From assembly GCF_003626535.1 (NCBI RefSeq), contig NZ_RBAL01000035.1, positions 1 through 35,637 on the forward strand: DNA of 35,637 bases. The letters run 5' to 3'. The position numbers and the translations under genes are program-made. Below the pieces are notes generated by a model. The model did no database searches. It worked only from the letters and a program-made list of their open reading frames with translations, and had not been told where the DNA came from. Source of the stretch: Streptomyces hoynatensis (lineage in GTDB: Bacteria > Actinomycetota > Actinomycetes > Streptomycetales > Streptomycetaceae). Of this stretch, positions 6,974 to 14,254 are shown in pieces (position 1 is the stretch's first letter; every line of letters starts with the position of its first letter).

Positions 6974-7579
6974 ATGAGCGCGCACGAGGACGCGCTGGCG
7001 GAATACCGGCGCAGACGGGACTTCGAGCGGACCGCCGAGCCCGGGCCCGGCCCGGGCCGCGAGGGCGGGGAGCCGGTGTTCGTGGTGCAGATCCACGACG
7101 CGACCCGCCTCCACTTCGACTTCAGGCTGGAGGCCGACGGGGTGCTGAAGTCCTGGGCGATCCCCAAGGGCCCCTCGGGCAATCCGCAGGACCGGCGCCT
7201 GGCCATGCCCACCGAGGACCACCCCTACGAGTACCGCGACTTCGAGGGCGTCATCGCCCCCGGCGAGTACGGGGCGGGCCCGGTGATCATCTGGGACGAG
7301 GGGACCTGGCACCAGGACCGCGGCACCTCCGCCGCCGAGGCGCTGCGCCGCGGGCACCTGTCGTTCACCCTGGGCGGCCACAAGCTGCACGGCGGCTGGG
7401 CCCTGACCAGGTTCCGCGAGGGCGCGGAACGCGAGGCGTGGCTGCTGACCAAGCGCGACGACCGGCACGCGACGCACGGCAACGGCACCCCCGACCCCAC
7501 CCGCGCCCGCTCGGTCCGCACCGGCCGCACCCTGCGCCAGGTCGCGGCCCAGGCCCCCGCAACACCCGGCGAGTCCTGA
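6974..7579 (+). CDS. Stand-alone LigD-type DNA 3'-phosphoesterase
   Basis: A 201-residue protein consisting of the 3'-phosphoesterase domain normally found in the bacterial NHEJ ligase LigD. The metal and active-site residues known in Pseudomonas LigD are all present in the expected pattern: His41, His47, Asp49 and Arg51 in VQIHDATRLHFDFRLE, and His83 and Tyr87 in EDHPYEY. The domain trims 3'-ribonucleotides and 3'-phosphates at broken DNA ends. The start is ATG 6974 with GGAGGGC just before it, 38 bases after the regulator gene and on the same strand, so it may be co-transcribed. No Ku or ligase gene is in the window. The C-terminal 35 residues are Pro/Arg-rich and probably disordered. Confidence 0.9.
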   Translation: MSAHEDALAEYRRRRDFERTAEPGPGPGREGGEPVFVVQIHDATRLHFDFRLEADGVLKSWAIPKGPSGNPQDRRLAMPTEDHPYEYRDFEGVIAPGEYGAGPVIIWDEGTWHQDRGTSAAEALRRGHLSFTLGGHKLHGGWALTRFREGAEREAWLLTKRDDRHATHGNGTPDPTRARSVRTGRTLRQVAAQAPATPGES

Positions 7580-7649
7580 ACGCCGCCCGCCGCGGGGGGC
7601 GTTGGGGCATCGGGGGGCGCCGGGCCCGCGCCCGAGGGTACGGGCCGGG

Positions 7650-7673
7650 CCCCCGCGCCCGCGCGCGCGGGGG
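7650..7673. terminator. Hairpin between convergent genes
   Basis: CCCCCGCGC (7650-7658) pairs with GCGCGGGGG (7665-7673) around a 6-base loop, in the 102-base gap between the phosphoesterase and the convergent LLM gene. It could serve both directions. Confidence 0.55.
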
Positions 7674-7681
7674 CAGGCGGA

Positions 7682-8668
7682 TCAGCCGGCCGTCGCGGCG
7701 CCGTCCCGGCCCGTGCCGCCCTGGCCCGTGCCGTTTCGGCCCGCGCGCTCGCGGGCGAGTTCCCCGAGCAGGCGCCAGGTGCGCAGGCGGGCGGCCTCCC
7801 CGCCGAGCCCGGTCTGGCTGAGGACCACCTCGGTGGCGCCGGCGTCCAGGTAGCGGCGGATTCCGGCCGCGACGGTCTCCTCGTCGCCCACGAGCGCCAG
7901 TTCCCCGGCCCGCTCGGCGCCCTCCAGGTCCAGGACCCGGCGGTAGGAGGGAATCCCCTCGTAGAACGCCAGTTGCTCGTACGCCGTCTCACGCACGGCC
8001 GCCACGTCCTCGGTCACCACGGCGGGGACCAGGGCCACCACCCGCGGCGCCGGCCGGCCCGCGGCCTCGGCCGCCCTGGTGAGGGCGGGCACGATGTGCC
8101 CGGCCAGGGTCCGCGGCCCGGCCAGGAACGGCAGGGTGCCGTCGGCCAGTTCGCCGGTGGCCCGCAGCGCCTGCGGGCCCATCGCGGCCACCAGCAGCGG
8201 CGGCGGCTCGGCGCCGGGCAGGGCCACCGGCATGCTCGGCGCCGCGGTCAGGAACTCACCGTGGAAGTCGGCGGTCCCGGTGGTCAGCAGCGCGCGCAGC
8301 GCGGTCAGGAACTCGCGCAGCACCGCCACCGGCCGCTCGTAGGCGAGCCCGAAGGTCCCCTCGACGAGCAGCTTGGCGCCCAGCGCGAGCCCGAGGTGCA
8401 GCCGGTTGCCGGTGGCGGCCTGGGCCGTCAGGGCCTGCCCGGCCACGAGCACAGGGTGCCGGCCGAAGACGGGCACGGCCGAGGTGCCCACCTGGAGCCC
8501 GGGCACCTCGCGCCCCAGCAGGCCGGCGAGCGCCAACGCGTCGTAGTCGGACCGCTGCGCGAGCCAGCCCGCCGCGATCCCGGCCTCGGCGGCCTGCCGG
8601 GCCTGCCGGACCGCGCCGTCCACGAAGTTCTCCGCGCCATCGCCGGAGAGGACTACTCCCATGGTCAT
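7682..8668 (-). CDS. LLM-class (luciferase-like) F420-dependent oxidoreductase
   Basis: A 328-residue bacterial-luciferase-like TIM-barrel oxidoreductase. Typical blocks are AGIAAGWLAQRSDYDALALA, LQVGTSAVPVFGRHPVLVAG, NRLHLGLALG, the PPLLVAAMGPQALRATGELA region and the C-terminal DAGATEVVLSQ. Actinobacterial members mostly use F420 and act on xenobiotics or secondary metabolites; the substrate cannot be read. Two starts are possible: ATG 8668 (MTMGVV) and ATG 8662 (MGVV), neither with a strong ribosome-binding site. It ends in a Gly/Arg/Thr-rich tail. A ribbon-helix-helix gene ends 29 bases upstream on the same strand, so the two may be co-transcribed. Confidence 0.87.
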   Translation of the reverse strand: MTMGVVLSGDGAENFVDGAVRQARQAAEAGIAAGWLAQRSDYDALALAGLLGREVPGLQVGTSAVPVFGRHPVLVAGQALTAQAATGNRLHLGLALGAKLLVEGTFGLAYERPVAVLREFLTALRALLTTGTADFHGEFLTAAPSMPVALPGAEPPPLLVAAMGPQALRATGELADGTLPFLAGPRTLAGHIVPALTRAAEAAGRPAPRVVALVPAVVTEDVAAVRETAYEQLAFYEGIPSYRRVLDLEGAERAGELALVGDEETVAAGIRRYLDAGATEVVLSQTGLGGEAARLRTWRLLGELARERAGRNGTGQGGTGRDGAATAG

Positions 8669-8697
8669 GCGCAACCCCAACCCGCCCGGCCCCGCGC

Positions 8698-9021
8698 CTA
8701 TTCCCCGCCCCGGCCCACGTCCGTCCGCCCGCCGGCGTCGCGGATCAGGCACCCCGCCGCCGGGGCGCCGCCCTCATCCGCGCCTCCCGCCCGGTCCCGG
8801 CGGGCGGCGTCCCGCTCCGCAAGCACGTCGCCCACCGTGGCCGTGGCCTCTCCCGGCCAGCCCTCGATCTCCCGCAGGAGATCGAGATTTCTCGCGAACG
8901 ACGCCTCCCGCAGGCCCGGTGACAGCAGCACGTTTCGCAGGGACCGGCCATTCGCCCTGGCCCCGGCCGCGACGGCGTCGCGAGCCGCCTGAGGCACCTC
9001 ATCAATGCGGAGAACCACCAT
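8698..9021 (-). CDS. Small ribbon-helix-helix/FitA-like protein, possible orphan antitoxin
   Basis: A 107-residue protein. The first 45 residues (M-V-V-L-R-I-D-E-V-P, then ARDAVAAGARANGRSLRNVL) resemble FitA/Arc-type ribbon-helix-helix antitoxins: a short beta-strand, a helix and a conserved N-G-R-S-L turn. Residues 45-75 (REASFARNLDLLREIEGWPG) could be the toxin-binding arm. No PIN-domain or other toxin gene is adjacent, so it would be an orphan. The start is ATG 9021 with no obvious Shine-Dalgarno. The frame runs on upstream opposite the GH27 gene, and that part is treated as shadow. Confidence 0.6.
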   Translation of the reverse strand: MVVLRIDEVPQAARDAVAAGARANGRSLRNVLLSPGLREASFARNLDLLREIEGWPGEATATVGDVLAERDAARRDRAGGADEGGAPAAGCLIRDAGGRTDVGRGGE

Positions 9022-9173
9022 GCGGGCATGGTGCCCGCGCCCGCGCGCCCCCGCTCCCACCCCGGCGCCCGGGCGCCGCCGCGCGCCGGGGCCGGGCGGG
9101 GGCCGGGCGGCCGGATCGGGCCGGACGGTGGGGCGGGCCGCGGGCGGGTGCCCGTTGCCCGCCCGCGGCCGGC

Positions 9174-10385
9174 TCAGTGGCCGAGGGGCCAGACGCGGTA
9201 GAGGGTGGTGCCGTGGGCCGGGACGGTGGCGGTGAGGTCGGAGTCCGTCACGCGCCGGTGCTTGGTCCACAGGTCCTTCAGCAGGTAGGCGGGGGCGCCC
9301 GGCAGGCCGAGTTCCGCCGCGGTGGTGCCGAAGGTGGCCTCCTCGTCGGTGGAGTTGTAGAGGGCGACGGCGTGGCTGCCGTCGGCCAGCGGCTTGTCCA
9401 GCACCCGCAGCCCGCCGACGTTGGAGACCACCTCGCCCTGGATGCCGAGGGGGTCCTGGTCCACGGCGATCACGTCCCGGTTGCCGAGGATGTCGAGGGT
9501 CTCCCGGGAGGCGGTGCGCAGGTCGGTGCCGATGAGCAGCGGCGCGGCCATCACCGCCCACATGCTGAAGTGCGTCCGGTACTCGGTGCCGGTCATCCCG
9601 CCGTTGCCGACCTCCAGCATGTCCGGGTCGTTCCAGTGCCCGGGTCCCGCGGCGGCGGCGTAGTGCACGTTCTGCGCGATGATCGACTCGACCGCGCCCC
9701 AGGTGTCCTTGATGTCGGTGGTCGAACGCCACAGGTGGCCGACGTCGCCGGCCCACTCCCAGGGGCGGGTCCTGCCCCACTCGCAGATCGAGTAGACGAT
9801 GGGCCGCCCGGTGGCGTCCAGCGCGTCCTCCATCGCCTGGTACCGGGCGCGGGCGTCCTCCTGGCTGCCGTCGCCCTGGTTGTCGCAGTTGTCGTACTTC
9901 AGGTAGTCGACGCCCCACTCGGCGAAGGTCCGCGCGTCGATCTCCTCGTAGCCCAGGCTGCCGGGGTAGTCGGCGCAGGTCAGGGTGCCGGCGTCGGCGT
10001 ACAGGCCCAGCTTGAGGCCGAGGCCGTGGACGTAGTCCGCGGTGCCCTCGATGCCCTCGGGGAACTTCTCCGGGTCGGCCACCAGCCGGCCCTGCGCGTC
10101 GCGTTCGTGCAGGGACCAGCAGTCGTCGATGTTGACGTACTCGTACCCCGCCTCCCGCAGCCCGGTGGCCACGAGGGCGTCCGCGATCCCCCGGATCAGC
10201 CCGTCGCTCACGTCGCAGCCGAACGCGTTCCAGTCGTTGAACCCCATCGGCGGGGTCAGCGCCAGCGTCCCGTCCTTCGCCCAGGCCGTCTCGCCCTCCG
10301 CCACCACGCAGGTCACCGCGCCGGCGGCGACCAGGACCAGGCCGGCCGCCGCCGCGGCGAGCCGGTGCGCATAACCGTGCCTCAC
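9174..10385 (-). CDS. Secreted GH27 alpha-galactosidase
   Basis: A 403-residue glycoside hydrolase family 27 enzyme. An N-terminal signal peptide (hydrophobic AAAAAGLVLVAAGAVTCVVA, about residues 10-29) indicates export. The mature protein begins near TPPMGFNDWNAFGCDVSD and shows YEYVNIDDCW, the nucleophile Asp165 in YLKYDNCDN and the acid/base region GPGHWNDPDMLEVGN near residue 253. The C-terminal 80 residues form the usual beta-sandwich. It would release terminal alpha-galactose from plant oligosaccharides or galactomannan. The start is GTG at 10383-10385 with GGAAGGGA about 7 bases upstream. There is no sugar transporter or carbohydrate-binding module nearby. Confidence 0.93.
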   Translation of the reverse strand: MRHGYAHRLAAAAAGLVLVAAGAVTCVVAEGETAWAKDGTLALTPPMGFNDWNAFGCDVSDGLIRGIADALVATGLREAGYEYVNIDDCWSLHERDAQGRLVADPEKFPEGIEGTADYVHGLGLKLGLYADAGTLTCADYPGSLGYEEIDARTFAEWGVDYLKYDNCDNQGDGSQEDARARYQAMEDALDATGRPIVYSICEWGRTRPWEWAGDVGHLWRSTTDIKDTWGAVESIIAQNVHYAAAAGPGHWNDPDMLEVGNGGMTGTEYRTHFSMWAVMAAPLLIGTDLRTASRETLDILGNRDVIAVDQDPLGIQGEVVSNVGGLRVLDKPLADGSHAVALYNSTDEEATFGTTAAELGLPGAPAYLLKDLWTKHRRVTDSDLTATVPAHGTTLYRVWPLGH

Positions 10386-10629
10386 GGAACGTCCCTTCCG
10401 TCGTCACTTGCCGTGCGGGACCCGGCGCCGCCGGCGCGGGCCGGCACGCCTGGTATCCACACAAGCACCGAAAAGAGCCGGCGGCCATCCCGTCCTTTGG
10501 CCGAAGTCCTCACGCAGACAGGCGACTTCGGCCACGTCATCCCCAGTTCACCCCCGGACCGTGCCCGGTTCGCCCCTGGTTCACCCCCGGCTCGCCGCCG
10601 GCGGCGAATACGGCGGCCGCGCCAGGGTA

Positions 10630-10659
10630 TTGCACCAGGCGTTCCAAAACACGTACCGT
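10630..10659 (+). promoter_or_regulatory. Promoter of TetR regulator, probably leaderless
   Basis: TTGCAC (10630-10635) and TACCGT (10654-10659) are 18 bases apart. The ATG starts at 10666, 7 bases after the -10, so transcription should begin at the start codon. No Shine-Dalgarno is present. TCCAAAAC (10643-10650) and GTACCG (10653-10658) lie inside the promoter and recur before the exporter gene at 11446. Confidence 0.55.
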
Positions 10660-10665
10660 GGCCCC

Positions 10666-11262
10666 ATGGCCCGACCACGGACGTTCGACGAGGACCGGGC
10701 CCTGGACGCGGCGATGCGCGTCTTCTGGGCGAACGGCTACGAGGGCACCTCGACCCAGAACCTGTGTGACGCCACCGGCCTGGGCCGCAGCAGCATCTAC
10801 AACACCTTCGCCAGCAAGTACGACCTCTTCTCGCGCGCGCTCGCCCGCTACATGGAGACGATGACGGCGCGCCAGGCGGCCATCCTGGAGGACACCGGGC
10901 GGCCCGCCGCCGAACGGCTCCGCGAGCTGTTCGCGGTGATCGTGGCGGACGAGATGACGACGCGGCAGGGCGGCCACAGCCTCGGCTGCCTCACCGTCAA
11001 CACCACCGTGGAACTCGCCGCGCACGACCCGGGCATAGCCCGGATGCTGGAGCGCGACACGGCCCGGCGGCTGTCCCTGCTGCGGGAGGTCGTGGCGGCC
11101 GGGCGCCGGGAGGGCGCCTTCACCTCCCCGCGCGACCCCGACGACCTGGCCCGCTACCTCAACGCGCTCATCGCCGGGCTGCGGATCTCCGCCCAGGGCG
11201 GCGCGGGCCGCGCGGCCCTGGAGGCGATCACCGAGATCGCCCTGGACGCCCTGACCCGCTGA
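10666..11262 (+). CDS. TetR-family regulator of the adjacent exporter
   Basis: A 198-residue TetR-type repressor. The N-terminal HTH covers residues 1-48 (MARPRTFDEDRALDAAMRVF, then GYEGTSTQNLCDATGLGRSS and IYNTFASKYDLF). An all-helical ligand domain follows, with GGHSLGCLTVNTTVELA near residues 105-121 resembling the C-terminal domains of YxaF-like regulators. The gene precedes a DHA1 exporter by 183 bases on the same strand, the usual drug-sensor arrangement. The start is ATG 10666 because the promoter ends right before it; an upstream in-frame extension would lie in the promoter. The stop falls inside a 16-base tandem repeat. Confidence 0.9.
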   Translation: MARPRTFDEDRALDAAMRVFWANGYEGTSTQNLCDATGLGRSSIYNTFASKYDLFSRALARYMETMTARQAAILEDTGRPAAERLRELFAVIVADEMTTRQGGHSLGCLTVNTTVELAAHDPGIARMLERDTARRLSLLREVVAAGRREGAFTSPRDPDDLARYLNALIAGLRISAQGGAGRAALEAITEIALDALTR

Positions 11263-11308
11263 TGCCCTGACCCGCTGACGCCCCGGCCCGCTGACGCCCC
11301 GGCCCGCG
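11245..11308. repeat. Four tandem 16-bp repeats over the TetR stop codon
   Basis: Units start at 11245, 11261, 11277 and 11293, with consensus GACGCCC(T/C)G(A/G)CCCGCT. The first unit is coding (the last codons of the TetR gene), and the TGA at 11260-11262 lies across units 1 and 2. The length is not under reading-frame constraint after the stop. Confidence 0.8.
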
Positions 11309-11404
11309 GCACCGGTCCGGGACCCACCAAAACCACCCCCGCGCCGGCCCCCTGACGGCGGCCCGGCCGGGCGTTGCCGACTGCCCCGATTCTGTACCGA
11401 TCCA

Positions 11405-11412
11405 TCCAAAAC
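11405..11412. promoter_or_regulatory. Shared TCCAAAAC motif upstream of exporter
   Basis: TCCAAAAC at 11405-11412 together with GTACCG at 11394-11399 repeats the two elements found in the TetR promoter (10643-10658) in the opposite order. It is a candidate site for the TetR protein. Confidence 0.35.
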
Positions 11413-11445
11413 CTGCCCACCCACCGCCCGCCCGAAGGAACTCCC

Positions 11446-12795
11446 ATGACACCACCCGATCGCGCCCCCGGCGTCCCGCCCGCGGCCTACCTCTTGGCCT
11501 TCGGCATATGTGCCATGGTCAGCAGCGAGTTCGCCGTCGCCGGCCTCATGCCGGAACTCGCCGAGGGGCTCGGCGTCTCGGTCTCCGAGGTCGGCTACCT
11601 CATCACCGCCTACGCCATCGCCATGGCCCTGGGCGGCCCCCTCCTCAGCTTCGGGCTGCTGCGGCTGCGGCAGAAGCGGGCGCTGCTGTGGCTCTTCGCC
11701 CTCTTCCTGCTGGGGAACCTGCTGGCGGCCTGCGCCTCCTCCTACGGCGTGATGCTGGCCGCCCGGCTGGTGACCGGCGTGGCCTCCCAGGCGTTCTTCG
11801 GCGTGGCCATCTCGATGTCCGTGCAGCTCGCCCACCCAGAACGCCGCGGCAGGGCCGTCTCGGTCACCCTCAACGGGCTGATGCTCGGCACCCTGCTCGG
11901 CATGCCGCTCGCCACCCTCGTCGGCCAGCGCCTCGGCTGGCGGGCGGCCTTCGCCGCCATCGCCGTGCTGACCGTGCTCGCCGCCGCCTGCACCGCCGCC
12001 CGGGTGCCGGACCCGCCCCCGGCGGGCGCCTTCTCCGCCCGCCGCGAACTCGGCGTCTTCCGCCGCCCCCGGCTGTGGTGGACCCTGTCCACCAGCACCT
12101 TCGTGATCGGCGCCACCTTCTCCGCGTTCAGCTACCTGGGCCCGATCCTCACCGAGCTGAGCGGCTTCTCCGACGGCACCGTGCCGCTGCTGCTCATCGC
12201 CTACGGGGCCGCCACCGTCCTGGGCAACGCGATCGCCGGGCGGCTCGCCGACCGGCACGCCCTGGGGGTGCTGGTGGCCGGCCTCGGGCTCAACGCCGCC
12301 TTCCTCACCGGCTTCGCCCTCTTCGCCACGGCCCCGGCCCCGGCCGTCGCCTGCATGCTGGGCATCGGCCTCGTGGGCGTCACGATGAACCCGGCGCTCG
12401 TCACCAGGGTGCAGCGCGCGGGCAACTCCGGGCCGCTGGTCAACAGCGTGCACAGCTCCTTCATCACGCTCGGCGTCGTCATCGGCTCGGCGGCCGGCGG
12501 CCTGCTCATCGACCTCGCGGGGCTGCGCGCCCCCCTGTGGCTCGGCGTGGCGCTGGCCGCCCTCGGCCTGGTCTCCCTGCTGCCAGGCCGCGCCCCCGAA
12601 CCGCCCCGGGACACCACCGCGCCCGCGGACGGGACCACCGTGGCCGCGGAGGGAACCGCGGACGGGACGACCGTGGCCGTGGGCGCGGCACGCGAGGCCG
12701 GGCCCGCTTCCGCGGGCGGCGGCCCCGGTGGCGGCGCCTTCGGTCTGCCCTCGGCAGAAGGCACTCGCCCGCCGCGCACCGGCTTCCTAGGGTGA
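11446..12795 (+). CDS. MFS exporter, DHA1 (12-TM) family
   Basis: A 449-residue major-facilitator protein of the DHA1 (CmlA/AraJ-like) group. The N-terminal SSEFAVAGLMPELAEGLGVS block, LITAYAIAMALGGPLL, RQKRALLWLFALFLLGN and the TM5 run GLMLGTLLGMPLATLVGQRL are characteristic. About 12 hydrophobic segments end near residue 385. The last 60 residues are a Thr/Ala/Gly-rich hydrophilic tail encoded by repetitive DNA (GGGACCACCGTGGCC-like units). The start is ATG 11446 with GAAGGAA upstream. Transcription is likely controlled by the preceding TetR gene. The substrate is probably a drug or metabolite, exact identity unknown. Confidence 0.9.
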   Translation: MTPPDRAPGVPPAAYLLAFGICAMVSSEFAVAGLMPELAEGLGVSVSEVGYLITAYAIAMALGGPLLSFGLLRLRQKRALLWLFALFLLGNLLAACASSYGVMLAARLVTGVASQAFFGVAISMSVQLAHPERRGRAVSVTLNGLMLGTLLGMPLATLVGQRLGWRAAFAAIAVLTVLAAACTAARVPDPPPAGAFSARRELGVFRRPRLWWTLSTSTFVIGATFSAFSYLGPILTELSGFSDGTVPLLLIAYGAATVLGNAIAGRLADRHALGVLVAGLGLNAAFLTGFALFATAPAPAVACMLGIGLVGVTMNPALVTRVQRAGNSGPLVNSVHSSFITLGVVIGSAAGGLLIDLAGLRAPLWLGVALAALGLVSLLPGRAPEPPRDTTAPADGTTVAAEGTADGTTVAVGAAREAGPASAGGGPGGGAFGLPSAEGTRPPRTGFLG

Positions 12796-12870
12796 ACGCC
12801 GGGCGGCCCGCCGGGAAACACCAGTAAGTCCCAGGAAACGCAAGGAAGTACAAGGAACCGAGGGAACCCG

Positions 12871-12890
12871 AGAGATCCCGAGAGATCCCG
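12871..12890. repeat. Tandem 10-bp repeat in leader of secreted protein
   Basis: The unit AGAGATCCCG occurs twice in a row within an unusually purine-rich leader (12823-12907) that also carries CAAGGAA twice (12841 and 12851). It lies directly upstream of the ribosome-binding site of the 12908 gene. Confidence 0.6.
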
Positions 12891-12907
12891 AAAGCAAAGG
12901 AACGCAG

Positions 12908-13321
12908 ATGGCCCTGAAGTCCCTGGCGGCCCGCAGCCTCTTCGTCGCCACCGCGGGCGCGGCGGCGCTCGCGCTGAACGCGGGTACGGCGCACGCCGAC
13001 TCCTACGAGTACATCACCTCGCCGAGCGACTCCTCCGTCATCATCGGGGTGGGCCAGTTCACCTCCTACGGCGACGAACTCGAGGTCTGCGACAGCCGGG
13101 AGGACGGCCACGCCGTCAGCGTCGCGGTCTACTACTCCAAGCCGGGTTCGAGCTCCGGGCAGGCCCCCGTGTACACGCTCGTCGCGGGCGGCTACGGCAC
13201 CTGCTCGCTGTACAACGCGGACATGGCCGCGACGTACAACCTGACCGAGGGGCACACGTACTGGTTCTCCGCCGGCTACAACAACAGCACCCGCACCACC
13301 CTCTGGTCCGACGTGGCCTGA
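12908..13321 (+). CDS. Small secreted protein of unknown function
   Basis: A 137-residue protein with a clear signal peptide: basic start MALKSLAARS, hydrophobic core LFVATAGAAALALNA and likely cleavage after A-H-A at about residue 31. The mature 106 residues are Tyr/Ser/Gly-rich, acidic, and have only two cysteines (EVCDSRED and YGTCSLY), which could form a disulfide. The beta-strand-rich pattern suggests a small extracellular beta-sandwich. I do not recognise the family. AAAGGAA provides a ribosome-binding site. It is preceded by a repetitive purine-rich leader and ends before a hairpin shared with the convergent AraC gene. Confidence 0.8.
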   Translation: MALKSLAARSLFVATAGAAALALNAGTAHADSYEYITSPSDSSVIIGVGQFTSYGDELEVCDSREDGHAVSVAVYYSKPGSSSGQAPVYTLVAGGYGTCSLYNADMAATYNLTEGHTYWFSAGYNNSTRTTLWSDVA

Positions 13322-13365
13322 CCCCCGGCGCACCGGCCGACGCCGACCGACATCGACCGACACCG

Positions 13366-13390
13366 GCCGCGCCGCCCGCACCGGCGCGGC
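13366..13390. terminator. Hairpin between convergent genes
   Basis: GCCGCGCCG (13366-13374) pairs with CGGCGCGGC (13382-13390) around a 7-base loop, between the secreted-protein gene and the convergent AraC gene. Confidence 0.6.
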
Positions 13391-13406
13391 TCCCCGGCCG
13401 CCTGCC

Positions 13407-14171
13407 TCAGCTCGTCAGCGAGCGCTGGTAGGCGGCCGGAGTCGTGCCGAACGTCTCCCGGAAGGCCGCGATGAAGGCACTCGGATTCCGGTAGCCGCAG
13501 TCGAGCGCCGTGGCCGTGACGGAACGGCCGGTGGCCAGCAGCGTCAGCGAGTGGTGCAGCCGCAGCTGCGCCCGCCACTGCGGGAAGGTCATGCTCGTCT
13601 CCCGCCGGAACAGGCGGCTGAGGGTCCGCTCCGCCGCGCCGACCACCCGGCCGAGCTCCGCCAGGGTGCGTTCGTCGCCCGGGTGCTCGGCGAGGAGCGC
13701 CGCCACGTCGCGCAGCCGCGCGTCCGCCGGATGCGGCAGGTGGAAGCGCAGCGCGGGCGCCGGGCGCAGCCTGCGCAGCGCGATCCGCCTGAGGTCCGCG
13801 CGCTCCTCCGGGTCGGGCCCCGGGCGGCCGGTCAGCTCGATGATCACCTCGCGCAGCAGCGGGGGCACGCTCAGCACGACGGGCTGCGTCCACCCGTGCG
13901 GGTTGACCGAGGCCGGGAAGGCCAGGGTGCGCATCTGCGTCGTGCCGTACGCCTGGTGGGCGTGCGCCACCCCGGCCGGCAGCCACACCGCGCGCTGCGG
14001 CGGCACCACCCAGGAGCCCAGCCGGGTGGAGACCCGCAGCAGGCCGCTGCTCGGATAGACGAGCTGCTGCTCGGCGTGGTCGTGCCAGGCGATGCGCTCC
14101 CGGTGTGTCAGGTGCAGCAGCTTCGTCTCGGCCAGAGGTTGGCGGTTCATCGACACAACGGTACCGGCCAT
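13407..14171 (-). CDS. AraC-family regulator with cupin sensor domain
   Basis: A regulator of about 254 residues. The N-terminal cupin-type sensor (AWHDHAEQQLVYPSSGLLRV, then the VPPQRAVWLPAGVAHAHQ block) carries the His-rich barrel typical of AraC sensors. The C-terminal double HTH (RTLAELGRVVGAAERTLSRL and SVTATALDCGYRNPSAFIAA, then FRETFGTTPAAYQRS) binds DNA. Start choice is uncertain: ATG 14171 gives 254 residues, ATG 14150 (MNRQPLAET) gives 247, and neither has a strong ribosome-binding site. It is divergent from the Fsr-like exporter with an 83-base gap and is probably its regulator; AraC members of this type are commonly divergent from MFS genes. Confidence 0.88.
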   Translation of the reverse strand: MAGTVVSMNRQPLAETKLLHLTHRERIAWHDHAEQQLVYPSSGLLRVSTRLGSWVVPPQRAVWLPAGVAHAHQAYGTTQMRTLAFPASVNPHGWTQPVVLSVPPLLREVIIELTGRPGPDPEERADLRRIALRRLRPAPALRFHLPHPADARLRDVAALLAEHPGDERTLAELGRVVGAAERTLSRLFRRETSMTFPQWRAQLRLHHSLTLLATGRSVTATALDCGYRNPSAFIAAFRETFGTTPAAYQRSLTS

Positions 14172-14254
14172 CGGTGGCAAGCCCGCCGCGCGGCGCCGAG
14201 GCTGGAGCGGCCGGAACTCCCGGCCCCCCTCACCCGCACCAGGAGGCGAGCACC

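Noticed and set aside
5507..7579. 690-codon frame upstream of the phosphoesterase
   Set aside because: Only its last 201 codons (from ATG 6974) match a family. The rest is a shadow of the MocR-type gene.
8698..10488. 596-codon frame containing the ribbon-helix-helix gene
   Set aside because: Everything before ATG 9021 is a shadow of the GH27 gene with biased composition.
10537..12453. 638-codon leftward frame opposite TetR and exporter
   Set aside because: It is His/Gly/Glu/Gln-rich antisense shadow with no domain pattern.
13141..13160. GGGTTCGAGCTCC, resembling a tRNA T-arm
   Set aside because: It lies inside the secreted-protein gene and no acceptor or anticodon stems can be formed around it. 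No tRNA was found in the window.
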